Of a DNA stretch of 59,520 nucleotides, positions 43,551 to 51,255 are shown piece after piece. Where the stretch lies: positions 1 through 59,520 of the forward strand of contig JAOPYG010000462.1 in assembly GCA_025964685.1 (NCBI GenBank), given 5' to 3'. Source of the DNA: Actinoallomurus sp. GTDB lineage: Bacteria; Actinomycetota; Actinomycetes; Streptosporangiales; Streptosporangiaceae. Each line of letters opens with the position of its first letter. Position 1 is the first letter of the stretch. The notes under the pieces are model-generated. The model was not told the origin of the DNA. It saw only the letters and a list, made by a program, of their open reading frames with translations, and did no database searches. The position numbers were made by a program, and so were the translations under genes.

Positions 43551-44206
43551 CGTGTGGACGTTGCGGCGACCCGCTGCACGGTGGCCGGTGCCCGCGATGT
43601 GACGCGCGTCCGAGCGGTGAGCGACAAGAGGACACGGAGACGCGGCGTCTCGCCGGACGACGTACCGCGATGGCGCACGCGGCGGGCTGGTCCGTCCCGC
43701 TCGCGATCGCGGTGTTCTTCAGCGCGTACGTGATCGCGGGAATCGCCCGTACCCACCACATCGAAACGGCGCTGGGCTCTTCCGCGTACTCCTCCAGCCC
43801 GCATCCGCCCCCGCGGTACCTGCTGTGGCTGCTGCTGCCCGGCGCCCTGTGCTGGGCCGCCTGCACGCTGGCCGAAGTGGCGCTCGCCCGTACGCTCGGC
43901 GGCGACTATCCCTCGCTCGGCCCCTGGGCCTGGGCACCTGGTTCGGCACTCCCGCGGAAGGTCCGCGACACCATCGGCGGGATCGACCGCAAGCTCGGCA
44001 GCGTCGGCGGCGGGTGCCTCGCCGTCGCGGCCCTGGCCGCCGCCGGCCCGCTGATAGTGATCGGCTGGTCGATGTTCACCTCGTCGGCGATCGTGCTGTG
44101 GGCACTGATCGTGCTCGCCGCGACCGCCGTTCACCTGCTGAGCGTCCGCGCCCGCCTCGCCGCCTGGCGTCAACGCCGGTCCCTTAACGCTGACCTGTCG
44201 CGGTGA
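43547..44206 (+). CDS. Membrane protein with N-terminal zinc ribbon
   Basis: 219 residues. MTCGRCGDPLHGGRCPRCDA gives two CxxC pairs, a minimal zinc ribbon. Four hydrophobic helices follow (about 45-65, 90-112, 155-175, 180-198). I do not recognise a family. It is co-transcribed with the DUF4282 gene (4-bp overlap), and the two may form a small membrane unit. Confidence 0.75.
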   Translation: MTCGRCGDPLHGGRCPRCDARPSGERQEDTETRRLAGRRTAMAHAAGWSVPLAIAVFFSAYVIAGIARTHHIETALGSSAYSSSPHPPPRYLLWLLLPGALCWAACTLAEVALARTLGGDYPSLGPWAWAPGSALPRKVRDTIGGIDRKLGSVGGGCLAVAALAAAGPLIVIGWSMFTSSAIVLWALIVLAATAVHLLSVRARLAAWRQRRSLNADLSR

Positions 44207-44298
44207 CCATCGGAGTACGCGGCGTGGCCCGCCGGGGGTGACAGGCGTTGACGTCGCACGCGAAGATGTCTGTTCCAGACCGAGAAGGGGGAGGATCG

Positions 44299-45366
44299 TT
44301 GGTAACCGCCCAGCCCCCTCCCGGGTGGTACCCGGACCCGGGCGGCCGAGGACTCCAGCGGTACTGGGACGGCCGGGGATGGACCGCCTCGACCCGCGGT
44401 ACACCGGCGCCCGTCGCGTACGGAGCGGCGCTTCCCGCACTGCCGGCGCGTGCCGCATCCCCCGTGGTGGTGTCGGCAGGCACTGAGGATCGCCCGGCGG
44501 GCCCGGGGCTGGGCTCGACCGTGGCCGCCCTGGCGGCACTGATCCCGGCGGCGGTCGGCGCACTGGCCATCGTCGCGCCGATCGCGTACGGACTGCATCT
44601 GCTCTGGCCGGTGTGGGGTGCGGTGGTCCCGTTCGCCGTGTGGGCGGCAGGGGCGGTGCTGGCGTCCTGGCCGAACGAGACGATCCAGCGGACCTGGTAC
44701 GGCTACCGCGACCCGACCGCCGAAGAACACCGCCGCCTCGGCGAACCCTCCCGCCGCGCACTAGGCCGCCTCGGCGTGACAGCCGGCCGCTACCGGCTGA
44801 TGGTCAGCGAATCCGACGAGCTCAACGCACCCGCCATGACCGGCCGGACCGTCATCATCACCTCGTACGCGGCACGCTCACTGCCACCCGACCGGGCCGA
44901 AGCCGTCATCGCCCACGAGCTGAGCCACCACATCGGCCTGCACGCCGTACCGGTGTTCTCCTACACCCAGCTGACCCTGCCGATCCGCACCGTGTGGTGG
45001 CTGCTGACCCATATCTGGCGCCCGGTCCGGCGGATGTGGCGGGTGGCGGTGCGCTGGCACACGCCGTTCGGGTTCCTGGTGACGTTCCTGCTCGCCATCG
45101 CCGTCGCGGTCATCTTCGCCGTCTCGGCACTCCCGGCCGGCGTCGCCGTCATCGGCGCGGCATTGTCGAGGTTCGCGATCGACCGCACCGAATACACCGC
45201 CGACCACACCGTCACCGGCCTCGCCTTGGGCCCGCAACTCCTCGCAGCCCTGGAAACCGCCATCGAGACCAACCACACCGACACCGACCGCACGCGACGA
45301 CTGCTCGCCCTGCCGCCCCTGGCGGTACGCCGCGCCCAGCGACTGCGCCGGCGGCTCGCCATGTGA
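44299..45366 (+). CDS. M48-like membrane metallopeptidase with DUF2510 domain
   Basis: About 355 residues from the TTG at 44299 (GGAGG 4 bp upstream; alternatives are TTG 44248 and ATG 44266). DUF2510 tryptophan motif at the N-terminus (PPPGWYPDPGGRGLQRYWDG), two hydrophobic helices, the zinc motif HELSH at about 206-210, two more helices, and a downstream glutamate in DRTEYTAD as probable third ligand: the HtpX/M48 plan. It probably degrades membrane or envelope proteins. A decayed copy of its last 60 bp lies at 46781-46843. Confidence 0.82.
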   Translation: MVTAQPPPGWYPDPGGRGLQRYWDGRGWTASTRGTPAPVAYGAALPALPARAASPVVVSAGTEDRPAGPGLGSTVAALAALIPAAVGALAIVAPIAYGLHLLWPVWGAVVPFAVWAAGAVLASWPNETIQRTWYGYRDPTAEEHRRLGEPSRRALGRLGVTAGRYRLMVSESDELNAPAMTGRTVIITSYAARSLPPDRAEAVIAHELSHHIGLHAVPVFSYTQLTLPIRTVWWLLTHIWRPVRRMWRVAVRWHTPFGFLVTFLLAIAVAVIFAVSALPAGVAVIGAALSRFAIDRTEYTADHTVTGLALGPQLLAALETAIETNHTDTDRTRRLLALPPLAVRRAQRLRRRLAM

Positions 45367-45422
45367 TCCGACATGCCGGAAGCCACGCGCGAGAGCCATT
45401 CTTCGGCAGCCATGGAGGTCCG

Positions 45423-46379
45423 ATGGAGGAGAATTCGCCGAGCGGCCCCCCCTGGTCGGCAGAGGTGCGCACCGACTGCCCGGTCGCTCTACCGGCACAG
45501 GCGTGGATCGAAGGGTCCATGCGCTGGTTCATCGAGCAGTTCGGGAGGCAGGCCGCACTCGGGCAGGTCGCCCTACTTGTCCCGGACTTCCTTCCAGCCG
45601 CGTATACCGGCACACCGGAGCAGGTCGAGGCGCTGGTCTTCCGGATCCGCGACCTGATGTCGGTGGATGCCTCGCAGCGGCTGATCGTTCGCCATTTCGA
45701 CGGCTCGGATGAGGCACTCAGGGGTGGACGGCGCACGGTCGGCCACTACCAGGAGGAGAACGGCCAGGCCATCATCGCCCTGGACGAGCGTGAGGCCGCC
45801 GACGCCGCCTTCCTGACCGCGATCATCGCGCATGAGCTGGGCCATGTCCGGCTACTCGGCGAGCGCCGGCTCGACCACGACAGGCGCGACCACGAGCGCC
45901 TGACCGACCTTCTCACGATCTATCTCGGCTTCGGCGTCTTCACCGCCAATGCCGCACTGAGCTTCTCCACGACCGCACGCAACTGGTCCGTCCAGCCACG
46001 CGGCTACCTGAGCGAGCAGACGCTTCACGGTGCCCACAATGACGGCTACGCCAGGCTGGGTTACCTCAGCGAGCCGGAATTCGGTTACGCATTGGCCTGC
46101 TATGCCTGGCTGCGCGGCGAGAGTGCTCCTCCGTGGGCGGCCCACCTCGATCCGGGACCGCGAGGTCTCCTGAGACAGGGCCTGGCCTACCTGGCCGGAT
46201 GCGCGCCGCAGGGCGAATTCCCGACGCTCGCCGGCTCTGGCCGCATTTCGATCAGCGTAGTGCCGAGAATGAGATCATCCGCCATCAGCTTCCTCATTCT
46301 GGTCTTCGGCGAATACGAACGACGACTCCATTCCCAACCGACATGGCCCGTCACGGGTGTCCGCCCGCGCTGTCAGTGA
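45423..46379 (+). CDS. Putative zincin-type metalloprotein (HELGH)
   Basis: 318 residues from the ATG at 45423 (GGAGGT just before). Soluble; no signal or helix. The zinc motif HELGH is at 137-141, with acidic residues about 17-22 positions later (DHERLTDLL) that could supply the third ligand, and a hydrophobic TIYLGFGVFTANAAL after it. I cannot name a family with confidence; M48-like is the nearest. Its 3' end overlaps the convergent small acidic gene by 29 bp. It sits beside the toxin-like array and may process its products, which is inference. Confidence 0.7.
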   Translation: MEENSPSGPPWSAEVRTDCPVALPAQAWIEGSMRWFIEQFGRQAALGQVALLVPDFLPAAYTGTPEQVEALVFRIRDLMSVDASQRLIVRHFDGSDEALRGGRRTVGHYQEENGQAIIALDEREAADAAFLTAIIAHELGHVRLLGERRLDHDRRDHERLTDLLTIYLGFGVFTANAALSFSTTARNWSVQPRGYLSEQTLHGAHNDGYARLGYLSEPEFGYALACYAWLRGESAPPWAAHLDPGPRGLLRQGLAYLAGCAPQGEFPTLAGSGRISISVVPRMRSSAISFLILVFGEYERRLHSQPTWPVTGVRPRCQ

Positions 46380-46731
46380 AACTCCGTACAGCTTCGAGGA
46401 ACTCGCTCATTCGCGTATCATCGAGACCTTCATCATCGATGAGCTGAGCCAGCACAAGGATCTGCGTTCGCGCCTTGGATTCGTCGCCGAATTCACCGAA
46501 CGCCGCATCGCCAAGGGCGCGCCGCATTTGAACCTCAGCCACACGAGGATCGATATCAAGCCCAGAGCCGCTGAGTACGATCCGCGCCCGAGCGACGTAC
46601 CGCACAACATCGGGAATCGACCATCGCGCGACGAAACGGCGCCGGACCGCAACCGAAAAGGCCGCATATACGAGGCGCTCGTATCCCACTACGCCGTCAT
46701 CTTCAGCGAGCCCTGTCCGATCGAGATCCAA
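46351..46731 (-). CDS. Small acidic array-family protein, N-terminally truncated copy
   Basis: 126 residues. From GYERLVYAAFSVAVRRRF onward it aligns with the protein at 46854-47306 (GYGELVYAAFAVVVSRRF, then DPRVAEVQMRRALGD, DESKARTQILVLAQLIDDEGLDD). The first about 26 residues of the family (DEQIASLRAFLAG) are missing, and a fragment of a different family member lies in their place. It may be a remnant still open by chance or a functional shortened protein. Confidence 0.6.
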   Translation of the reverse strand: MDLDRTGLAEDDGVVGYERLVYAAFSVAVRRRFVARWSIPDVVRYVARARIVLSGSGLDIDPRVAEVQMRRALGDAAFGEFGDESKARTQILVLAQLIDDEGLDDTRMSEFLEAVRSFTDSAGGHP

Positions 46732-46784
46732 CCTCGCTCACGAACTCGATGACCTCAGCATCTTTGGCGCTGCTGGCGAATCGC
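46703..46784 (-). pseudogene. Fragment of another array-family member
   Basis: In another frame overlapping the start of the previous gene, the DNA reads RFASSAKDAEVIEFVSEVGS then RSDRAR and stop. This matches RFAENHDDAEVVEFVGAVRS followed by RSERL in the protein at 49609-50052. Only the middle of the gene is left. Confidence 0.6.
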
Positions 46785-46843
46785 CCTGCCACCCCTGGCG
46801 GTACGCCACGCCCAGCGACCGCGCCGGCGGCTCGCCTCGTAAC
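46781..46843 (+). repeat. Decayed copy of the 3' end of the M48-like gene
   Basis: About 62 bp nearly identical to 45305-45366 (shared cgccctgcc, cccctggcg, gtacgcc, cgcccagcgac, gcgccggcggctcgcc), with a 1-bp deletion and altered stop. It abuts the array-family fragment at 46784, marking a recombination joint. Confidence 0.7.
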
Positions 46844-46853
46844 CGGAGTCCGG

Positions 46854-47306
46854 TCAGGAGGAGCGGGCCGATCCGATCAGCTGATCGGCCAGGTTACGGA
46901 CCTCGGATAGGAAGGCGTCCAAGCCGGCGTCGTCGAAATCTTCGTCGTCCACGAGTACGAGGAGCACAAAGACCTGCGCGCGAGCCTTGCTCTCGTCCTC
47001 GAAGTCATCGGTCACCGCGTCCCCGAGCACCCGCCGAATCATCACCTCCGCGGCACGCGGATCGACGTCAACATCGACATCCAACAGCCGAGCCCGGACG
47101 GCAGCGACACCCCGGACAACGTCAGCGATCGTCCAAGACGGAGAGAACCGGCGACTAACCACCACGGCGAAGGCCGCATACACCAACTCGCCATAGCCCT
47201 CCACACCACCGGACTCGACAAACCGCCCGGTCGGCCGCATTCCCTCTTCGGAATCGCCGGCCAAGAACGCCCGAAGCGACGCAATCTGTTCATCCGGTAT
47301 TATCAT
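46854..47306 (-). CDS. Small acidic array-family protein (candidate immunity protein)
   Basis: 150 residues, acidic, predicted all-helical, no signal or membrane segment. It shares with its paralogues DEQIASLRAFLAGD, GYGELVYAAFAVVVSRRF, DPRAAEVMIRRVLGD, and DDEDFDDAGLDAFLSEVRNLA. It starts 11 bp after the paralogue at 47318-47755. The family is unknown to me. The placement, repeated directly behind long modular proteins, is what one expects of immunity proteins. Confidence 0.75.
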   Translation of the reverse strand: MIIPDEQIASLRAFLAGDSEEGMRPTGRFVESGGVEGYGELVYAAFAVVVSRRFSPSWTIADVVRGVAAVRARLLDVDVDVDPRAAEVMIRRVLGDAVTDDFEDESKARAQVFVLLVLVDDEDFDDAGLDAFLSEVRNLADQLIGSARSS

Positions 47307-47317
47307 TTCCTGCCGAT

Positions 47318-47755
47318 CTAACTCAACAAGCGGTTCCCAAGTGCCCGCGTCGTCGCGATGAACTTGTCGAGCCCAGCATCATCGAGTTGCTCATCCCCGA
47401 TCAGCGCGATCAACAGCAGTAGCTGGGTGTGAACTACCATCTTATCGTCCACGTCATCGATCGAATTCTTACCTAGAGAGTGCATGATCAAACGCTCTGC
47501 GACGACAGGATCGATCTGTTCGCTGAGTCTCTCCGAGCGAGATCGCACGTCGCCGATGTATTCGGTCACATCGGCCCTCGTGCCACCTCCTGCGAATCGG
47601 CGATCCACCGCCTCAAAGAAGCCGCCAGCGATAAGCGCGCCGTAGCCGAGCCCATCAACGTCCGGATCTAGTCGCTCACTGAGCCGCTCGTACTCATCGA
47701 ATTCACCTGCGAGGTAGGCGCGCAGAGTCGCCACCTGCTCATCGGTGACCGCCAT
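47318..47755 (-). CDS. Small acidic array-family protein (candidate immunity protein)
   Basis: 145 residues from the ATG at 47755 (AAGGAG upstream); a longer frame exists but MAVTDEQVATLRAYLAGEF matches its paralogue. Core motifs are AVDRRF, VRSRSERLSEQIDPVVAERL, HSLGKNSIDD and ALIGDEQLDDAGLDKF. Its start lies 17 bp inside the 3' end of the long acidic protein gene, so the two are translationally coupled. About 55% identical by eye to the member at 49609-50052, which has the same position behind the other long protein. Confidence 0.78.
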   Translation of the reverse strand: MAVTDEQVATLRAYLAGEFDEYERLSERLDPDVDGLGYGALIAGGFFEAVDRRFAGGGTRADVTEYIGDVRSRSERLSEQIDPVVAERLIMHSLGKNSIDDVDDKMVVHTQLLLLIALIGDEQLDDAGLDKFIATTRALGNRLLS

Positions 47756-48932
47756 GATCGTCTCCTTTTCTGACAAGCTCGCGATAAATATGCCGACCAC
47801 CCTCGCCTAGCAGAAATCCGGCGACTAATACTCCAGTCATGAGATCACCGATGGTCGCACTGTGATGTGCCGCATCAGTGAATTCGGGACCGGCCTGCCT
47901 GACTTGCATATGGCTACCGATTGGCGGACGACCAAGAGCATCGTGACCGCTGTTAATGTATTCTTTGGAGTTATCGAGTATGTCGTCAGCCTTCTTGAAG
48001 GCCGACTTACGCATCTTATCGAATCTGGATAGCTTATCGCTGTCCATGTCCCGGAGTTCTTCTCCGCCAGGCAGATCACTCCGCCTTTCCACCCAATCAG
48101 GACCCTCATCCGGCAGATCATCCGCCGCCGCATTCCGCTCGTCCGAACGTCTGTAGTCTCCGGCGGTGCGGTCGAGGAATTCCTCCAACGGGACATCTTG
48201 AACGCTGAGGTCGTACTTCCAGGGGCCTGCCTCTTGCTGCGCTTCTTCCGAGCGGTCCTCGTGGTCGAGAGCCATAGTGAAGCTCTCGGGAGCCGTCTCG
48301 GTGTCTCCACGATTGTCCACCTCGGTGTCCCCGGCAGAGACAGCCTCTGGTTCGGATGACCGGTCTACCGACGCCACACTTTCGTCCGGAGCGTCCGGGA
48401 TGCTGGACGGTCCCACGTCCCCTGAGGCAACGTCAGACTCGCCTGAGGGCTGCCGGACGTCGGGCACCGCGACAAGACTGCCGGAGGTATCGCCGGGATC
48501 AGAGCCGTCCGTCTGATGACCAACCTCGGGAACGGATGCGTCCGGCGCTCCGGCGTCCTCTGACGGCCCGGAAGAGTCGCCAGGCGCCGACCGTACGTCC
48601 GCCTCAGCCAACGTCGTGGCGTCGTACGGGATGTTCGCGCTGCCAGGTGACTGGTCCCGTTGTTCGGTGCTTTCAGTACCGCTGGCGTTCTCGGCGCGCC
48701 GTCCGCTCTCTGGCTTGCCGACGGCATCTTCCTGCCGGTGGATCTCTTCGCCTGTCTGAGAGGTACCGGTGCCGGTTTCGTTCGCAGCGGCTGCGCCCTG
48801 GCGACTCTCCGCGCGGGAGGCGTAGCCGTCGGTACCGGGTCTGTCCACAGGAGGAGCCGGGCGCTGGTCCGGTTGCGCCTCAGTTGTCTCGGTGTCCGCG
48901 TCGGTGCCATCGCTGGTGCGGTCGATATCCAT
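47739..48932 (-). CDS. Long acidic modular protein A (shared N-terminal signature)
   Basis: 397 residues. The N-terminal module (MDIDRTSDGTDADT ... RPGTDGYASRAESRQGAAAAN, about 1-51) is shared with the proteins at 50030-51130 and 53750-55132. A very acidic, Ser/Thr/Asp/Glu-rich disordered middle (about 52-230) follows. The C-terminal domain (about 285-397) has DKLSRFDKMRKSAFKKADD and a hydrophobic stretch (TIGDLMTGVLVAGFLLGEGG) before a basic end. The C-terminal domain is paralogous to that of protein B. No known family. It looks like a delivered or surface protein with a membrane-active tail, but this is inference. Confidence 0.72.
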   Translation of the reverse strand: MDIDRTSDGTDADTETTEAQPDQRPAPPVDRPGTDGYASRAESRQGAAAANETGTGTSQTGEEIHRQEDAVGKPESGRRAENASGTESTEQRDQSPGSANIPYDATTLAEADVRSAPGDSSGPSEDAGAPDASVPEVGHQTDGSDPGDTSGSLVAVPDVRQPSGESDVASGDVGPSSIPDAPDESVASVDRSSEPEAVSAGDTEVDNRGDTETAPESFTMALDHEDRSEEAQQEAGPWKYDLSVQDVPLEEFLDRTAGDYRRSDERNAAADDLPDEGPDWVERRSDLPGGEELRDMDSDKLSRFDKMRKSAFKKADDILDNSKEYINSGHDALGRPPIGSHMQVRQAGPEFTDAAHHSATIGDLMTGVLVAGFLLGEGGRHIYRELVRKGDDHGGHR

Positions 48933-48942
48933 CGGCCGTGCC

Positions 48943-49101
48943 TTACGCCGGCTCGGTGTGGCGGTCGAGGACGTGACTGTCCTCGGCGTACTTGCGGAAC
49001 GAGTGTTCGGTGCAGGGACGACCAGCCTTGTCGGTCCAATCGGCGTGTGCGGTGCGGAGCAGTACGGTCGCCTCGCTCAGCCTGAATGTTCCGCTACGCA
49101 T
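48943..49101 (-). CDS. Possible 52-residue ORF before protein A
   Basis: Open from the ATG at 49101 to a stop 10 bp before the start of protein A: RLSEATVLLRTAHADW, one Cys, charged end. No good ribosome site and no recognised family. Its counterpart position before protein B also holds a tiny ORF, with unrelated sequence. Weak support. Confidence 0.25.
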   Translation of the reverse strand: MRSGTFRLSEATVLLRTAHADWTDKAGRPCTEHSFRKYAEDSHVLDRHTEPA

Positions 49102-49270
49102 GGCACTGGTGTGCCTGTCTGGGAACCGCTGGGCGGAGGCCACAGCTGCTCGCACCGGGGTGTGCTCCAGTGGATAACTAGGGTGACGACACTTCCCTCG
49201 GCCAGGAAAACGATTTGAATCAGGACGACGAATCTGCCGATCACTCACACGGCCTCGACCTCCTTGCCCC

Positions 49271-49484
49271 TTAGGCAGTCCATTCATCTGCGAGCTTACG
49301 CGCCTTTGCCAGGAAGTCATCCAGGCCGGTCTCGTCGGAGTTCCTCATCGGCGATCAACGCGGTCTAGCCGGTCTGCGCAAGCTCCGGATCAAGCCGTCA
49401 ACACAGCTGCTCGTATGTAGCGAAATCCCGAGCAAGAAAAGCCTTCAGGGTAGCCGCCTGGTCAGCGGTGATCGCCATCCTCAT
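49271..49484 (-). pseudogene. Decayed, internally deleted array-family gene
   Basis: Begins like the family (MRMAITADQAATLKAFLARD, then FATYEQL), hits two stops (TGA after EQLC, then TAG after AQTG), and after an internal deletion and a frameshift continues ALIADEEL then DETGLDDFLAKARKLADEWT and stop, which is the family C-terminus. The middle 70 or so residues are gone. It is a clear fifth copy of the small acidic gene, inactivated. Confidence 0.75.
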
Positions 49485-49608
49485 GTCCCTCCACATGAGC
49501 GAACTCTTGTGCACGAATCGGGCTGTTTCTCCGAGCGCACGGCCCCCGTTGCCATCAAAGCCGTCAACGTATCACTCACGACGAACCAATCGTGTGATGC
49601 CGTCTAGA

Positions 49609-50052
49609 TCATCCAGTCCATTCATCAGCCACCGTGCGAGATTCGGCAAGAAAAGCATCCAGCTGGGAATCGTTCAGCTGTGCGTCCACAACCAGCGCCG
49701 CCAGAAGAGTGAATTGCGTACCGATAACGGCTTCGTCATTCAGATCGGCAATTGATCCCTTGCCGAGTGAGTGCCAGATCATGCGCTCAGCGACTTTAGG
49801 GTCGATCTGCTCGGCAAGCCTTTCCGATCGCGACCGTACAGCACCGACGAACTCTACGACCTCCGCATCGTCATGGTTTTCAGCGAACCGACGATCAACC
49901 GCCTCAAAGAACGCGGCGGCAAGGAGCGCGCTATAGCCGGTCTTCGCAGCGTCACGATCAAGTCGCTCCACCAGTCGTTGATACTCGTCCAAATTCCCTC
50001 GCAGATAGAGGCGTAGGGCCGCTACCTGGTCATCGGTCACTGCCATCGTCAT
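49609..50052 (-). CDS. Small acidic array-family protein (candidate immunity protein)
   Basis: 147 residues from the ATG at 50052 (AGGAAG upstream; a second ATG two codons in gives MAVTDDQ as in the paralogue). Family motifs are AVDRRFAENHDDAEVVEFVG, VRSRSERLAEQIDPKVAERM, WHSLGKGSIADLNDE and DAQLNDSQLDAFLAESR. The start lies inside the 3' end of protein B, the same coupling as at 47739-47755. Low Cys, acidic, helical, cytosolic. Confidence 0.78.
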   Translation of the reverse strand: MTMAVTDDQVAALRLYLRGNLDEYQRLVERLDRDAAKTGYSALLAAAFFEAVDRRFAENHDDAEVVEFVGAVRSRSERLAEQIDPKVAERMIWHSLGKGSIADLNDEAVIGTQFTLLAALVVDAQLNDSQLDAFLAESRTVADEWTG

Positions 50053-51130
50053 GCGCCTTCCTATGTGAAAGTCGTTTATGTCCCTGACGGTACAGCTCGC
50101 CGAGCACTATCCCAGCGGCCATCAGCGCCGTCGCCGTGTCAACGATACTGGCCCCCTCATGGGAAAGGGTGGTCAGCTCCGGCGAGCTGCGGGCCACGGC
50201 ATGCCCTGTCGGGGGCGAGAAGATCGCTTGATTATCGCTGAGCCGCTTCTGTGTGAAGTCGACGGTATCCTCAGAGGCGCGCCATCCTTCTTTGCGCATC
50301 CTCTCGCGGCGCGATTGCTTGTCGTTTGAGATATCGGCGATGCGATTGCCCAGCCTGTCAGTTGGGTCGGGAACCTTGTCGCCGATCTCTTTGGACCAAG
50401 CGGCCGCCCCGATCGGGTCGAGATGCTCACGAAGCGACTTGCCCTCCACGAGAAGACGTTCGCTCAGCGTCGACTTTTCGAGGACCCCCTGGCTCTCAGC
50501 GGGCGCATCATCGCCTGCGCCGGTGTCCTCTCCGATGTCCGCTTCGCCGCTACGGTCTCGAGAACCTCGGTCAGGTTCTTCCGCGCCGTCCGCAGCAGTA
50601 ATGCGGCTTCTATCTTCTGCTGCCGGATGCGCTGCTGATTCGTTCGTATCGTCGTTCGAGCCGGCCTGCTCTCCGACCCCGATAACGGGTGTCGTCTCGG
50701 TGGCCTCCTCTCCGGCCCGGTCGCTCGCGCTTTGCGGTACGAGAGGATCGTCAGTCTTACTCGTCACAGCAGCGGTATTCGGCATAGAGCGACCGTCGTT
50801 GTACTTCTCGCCAAACCCCGTCTCTTTTACGCGGACCGACTCGGTTGTCTTCAGATTCGATTCGCCCGACGCTTCGTAATCGTTCCCGGTGGCGACGCTG
50901 TCGTTTCGCTCAGCGCCTTCCTGGGAGGCTTCACCCGCCCCCGGCTTCTCTTCACTCCGACCGCCGTTATTCTGAGTGTCATTGGCGGCCGCGGCGCCGT
51001 CGCGGCCGTCAGCGCGGGAAGGGTAAGCGTCGGCGCCGGGCCGGTCGCGTGGAAGCGGCGAGCCACGGTCCGCGGGTGTGGCGCGTTCCACGTTTTCGTC
51101 GGCACCGTCGTTGGTGTGGTCAATCCCCAT
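50030..51130 (-). CDS. Long acidic modular protein B (shared N-terminal signature)
   Basis: 366 residues. The N-terminal module (MGIDHTNDGADENV ... RPGADAYPSRADGRDGAAAAN) matches protein A and the zeta protein. A long disordered Glu/Asp/Ser/Thr region follows (about 52-235). The C-terminal domain (about 260-366) has DKQSRRERMRKEGWR, PPTGHAVARSSPELT and a hydrophobic helix (ASIVDTATALMAAGIVLGEL) before a basic His/Lys/Arg end. It aligns with protein A over the last 100 residues. Function unknown; probably the partner of the overlapping small protein. Confidence 0.72.
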   Translation of the reverse strand: MGIDHTNDGADENVERATPADRGSPLPRDRPGADAYPSRADGRDGAAAANDTQNNGGRSEEKPGAGEASQEGAERNDSVATGNDYEASGESNLKTTESVRVKETGFGEKYNDGRSMPNTAAVTSKTDDPLVPQSASDRAGEEATETTPVIGVGEQAGSNDDTNESAAHPAAEDRSRITAADGAEEPDRGSRDRSGEADIGEDTGAGDDAPAESQGVLEKSTLSERLLVEGKSLREHLDPIGAAAWSKEIGDKVPDPTDRLGNRIADISNDKQSRRERMRKEGWRASEDTVDFTQKRLSDNQAIFSPPTGHAVARSSPELTTLSHEGASIVDTATALMAAGIVLGELYRQGHKRLSHRKAHDDGSDR

Positions 51131-51251
51131 CGGCCGCCCCCGTAGGGCGTTCGGTCGACGGGTGCACCGCCATGACCACTGGTTTGAGGCGGCCGCCTAC
51201 ATGGAGGCCCTTGGATGCCTTCCGGACATCGTGTGGCGTCTCGTCCCGCAT
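51120..51251 (-). CDS. Tiny ORF linking the membrane protein to protein B
   Basis: 43 residues (ATG at 51251: MRDETPHDVRKASKGLHVGG ...). It starts 4 bp after the stop of the 740-residue membrane protein and its stop overlaps the start of protein B by 11 bp. The tight packing suggests it is translated, or that it serves mainly to couple the genes. No family recognised. Confidence 0.4.
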   Translation of the reverse strand: MRDETPHDVRKASKGLHVGGRLKPVVMAVHPSTERPTGAADGD

Positions 51252-51255
51252 CGCG

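Noticed and set aside
44613-46379. 588-residue version of the HELGH protein starting inside the M48-like gene
   Set aside because: The first 270 residues are an Arg/Pro-rich shadow of the peptidase gene; the ATG at 45423 has its own ribosome site.
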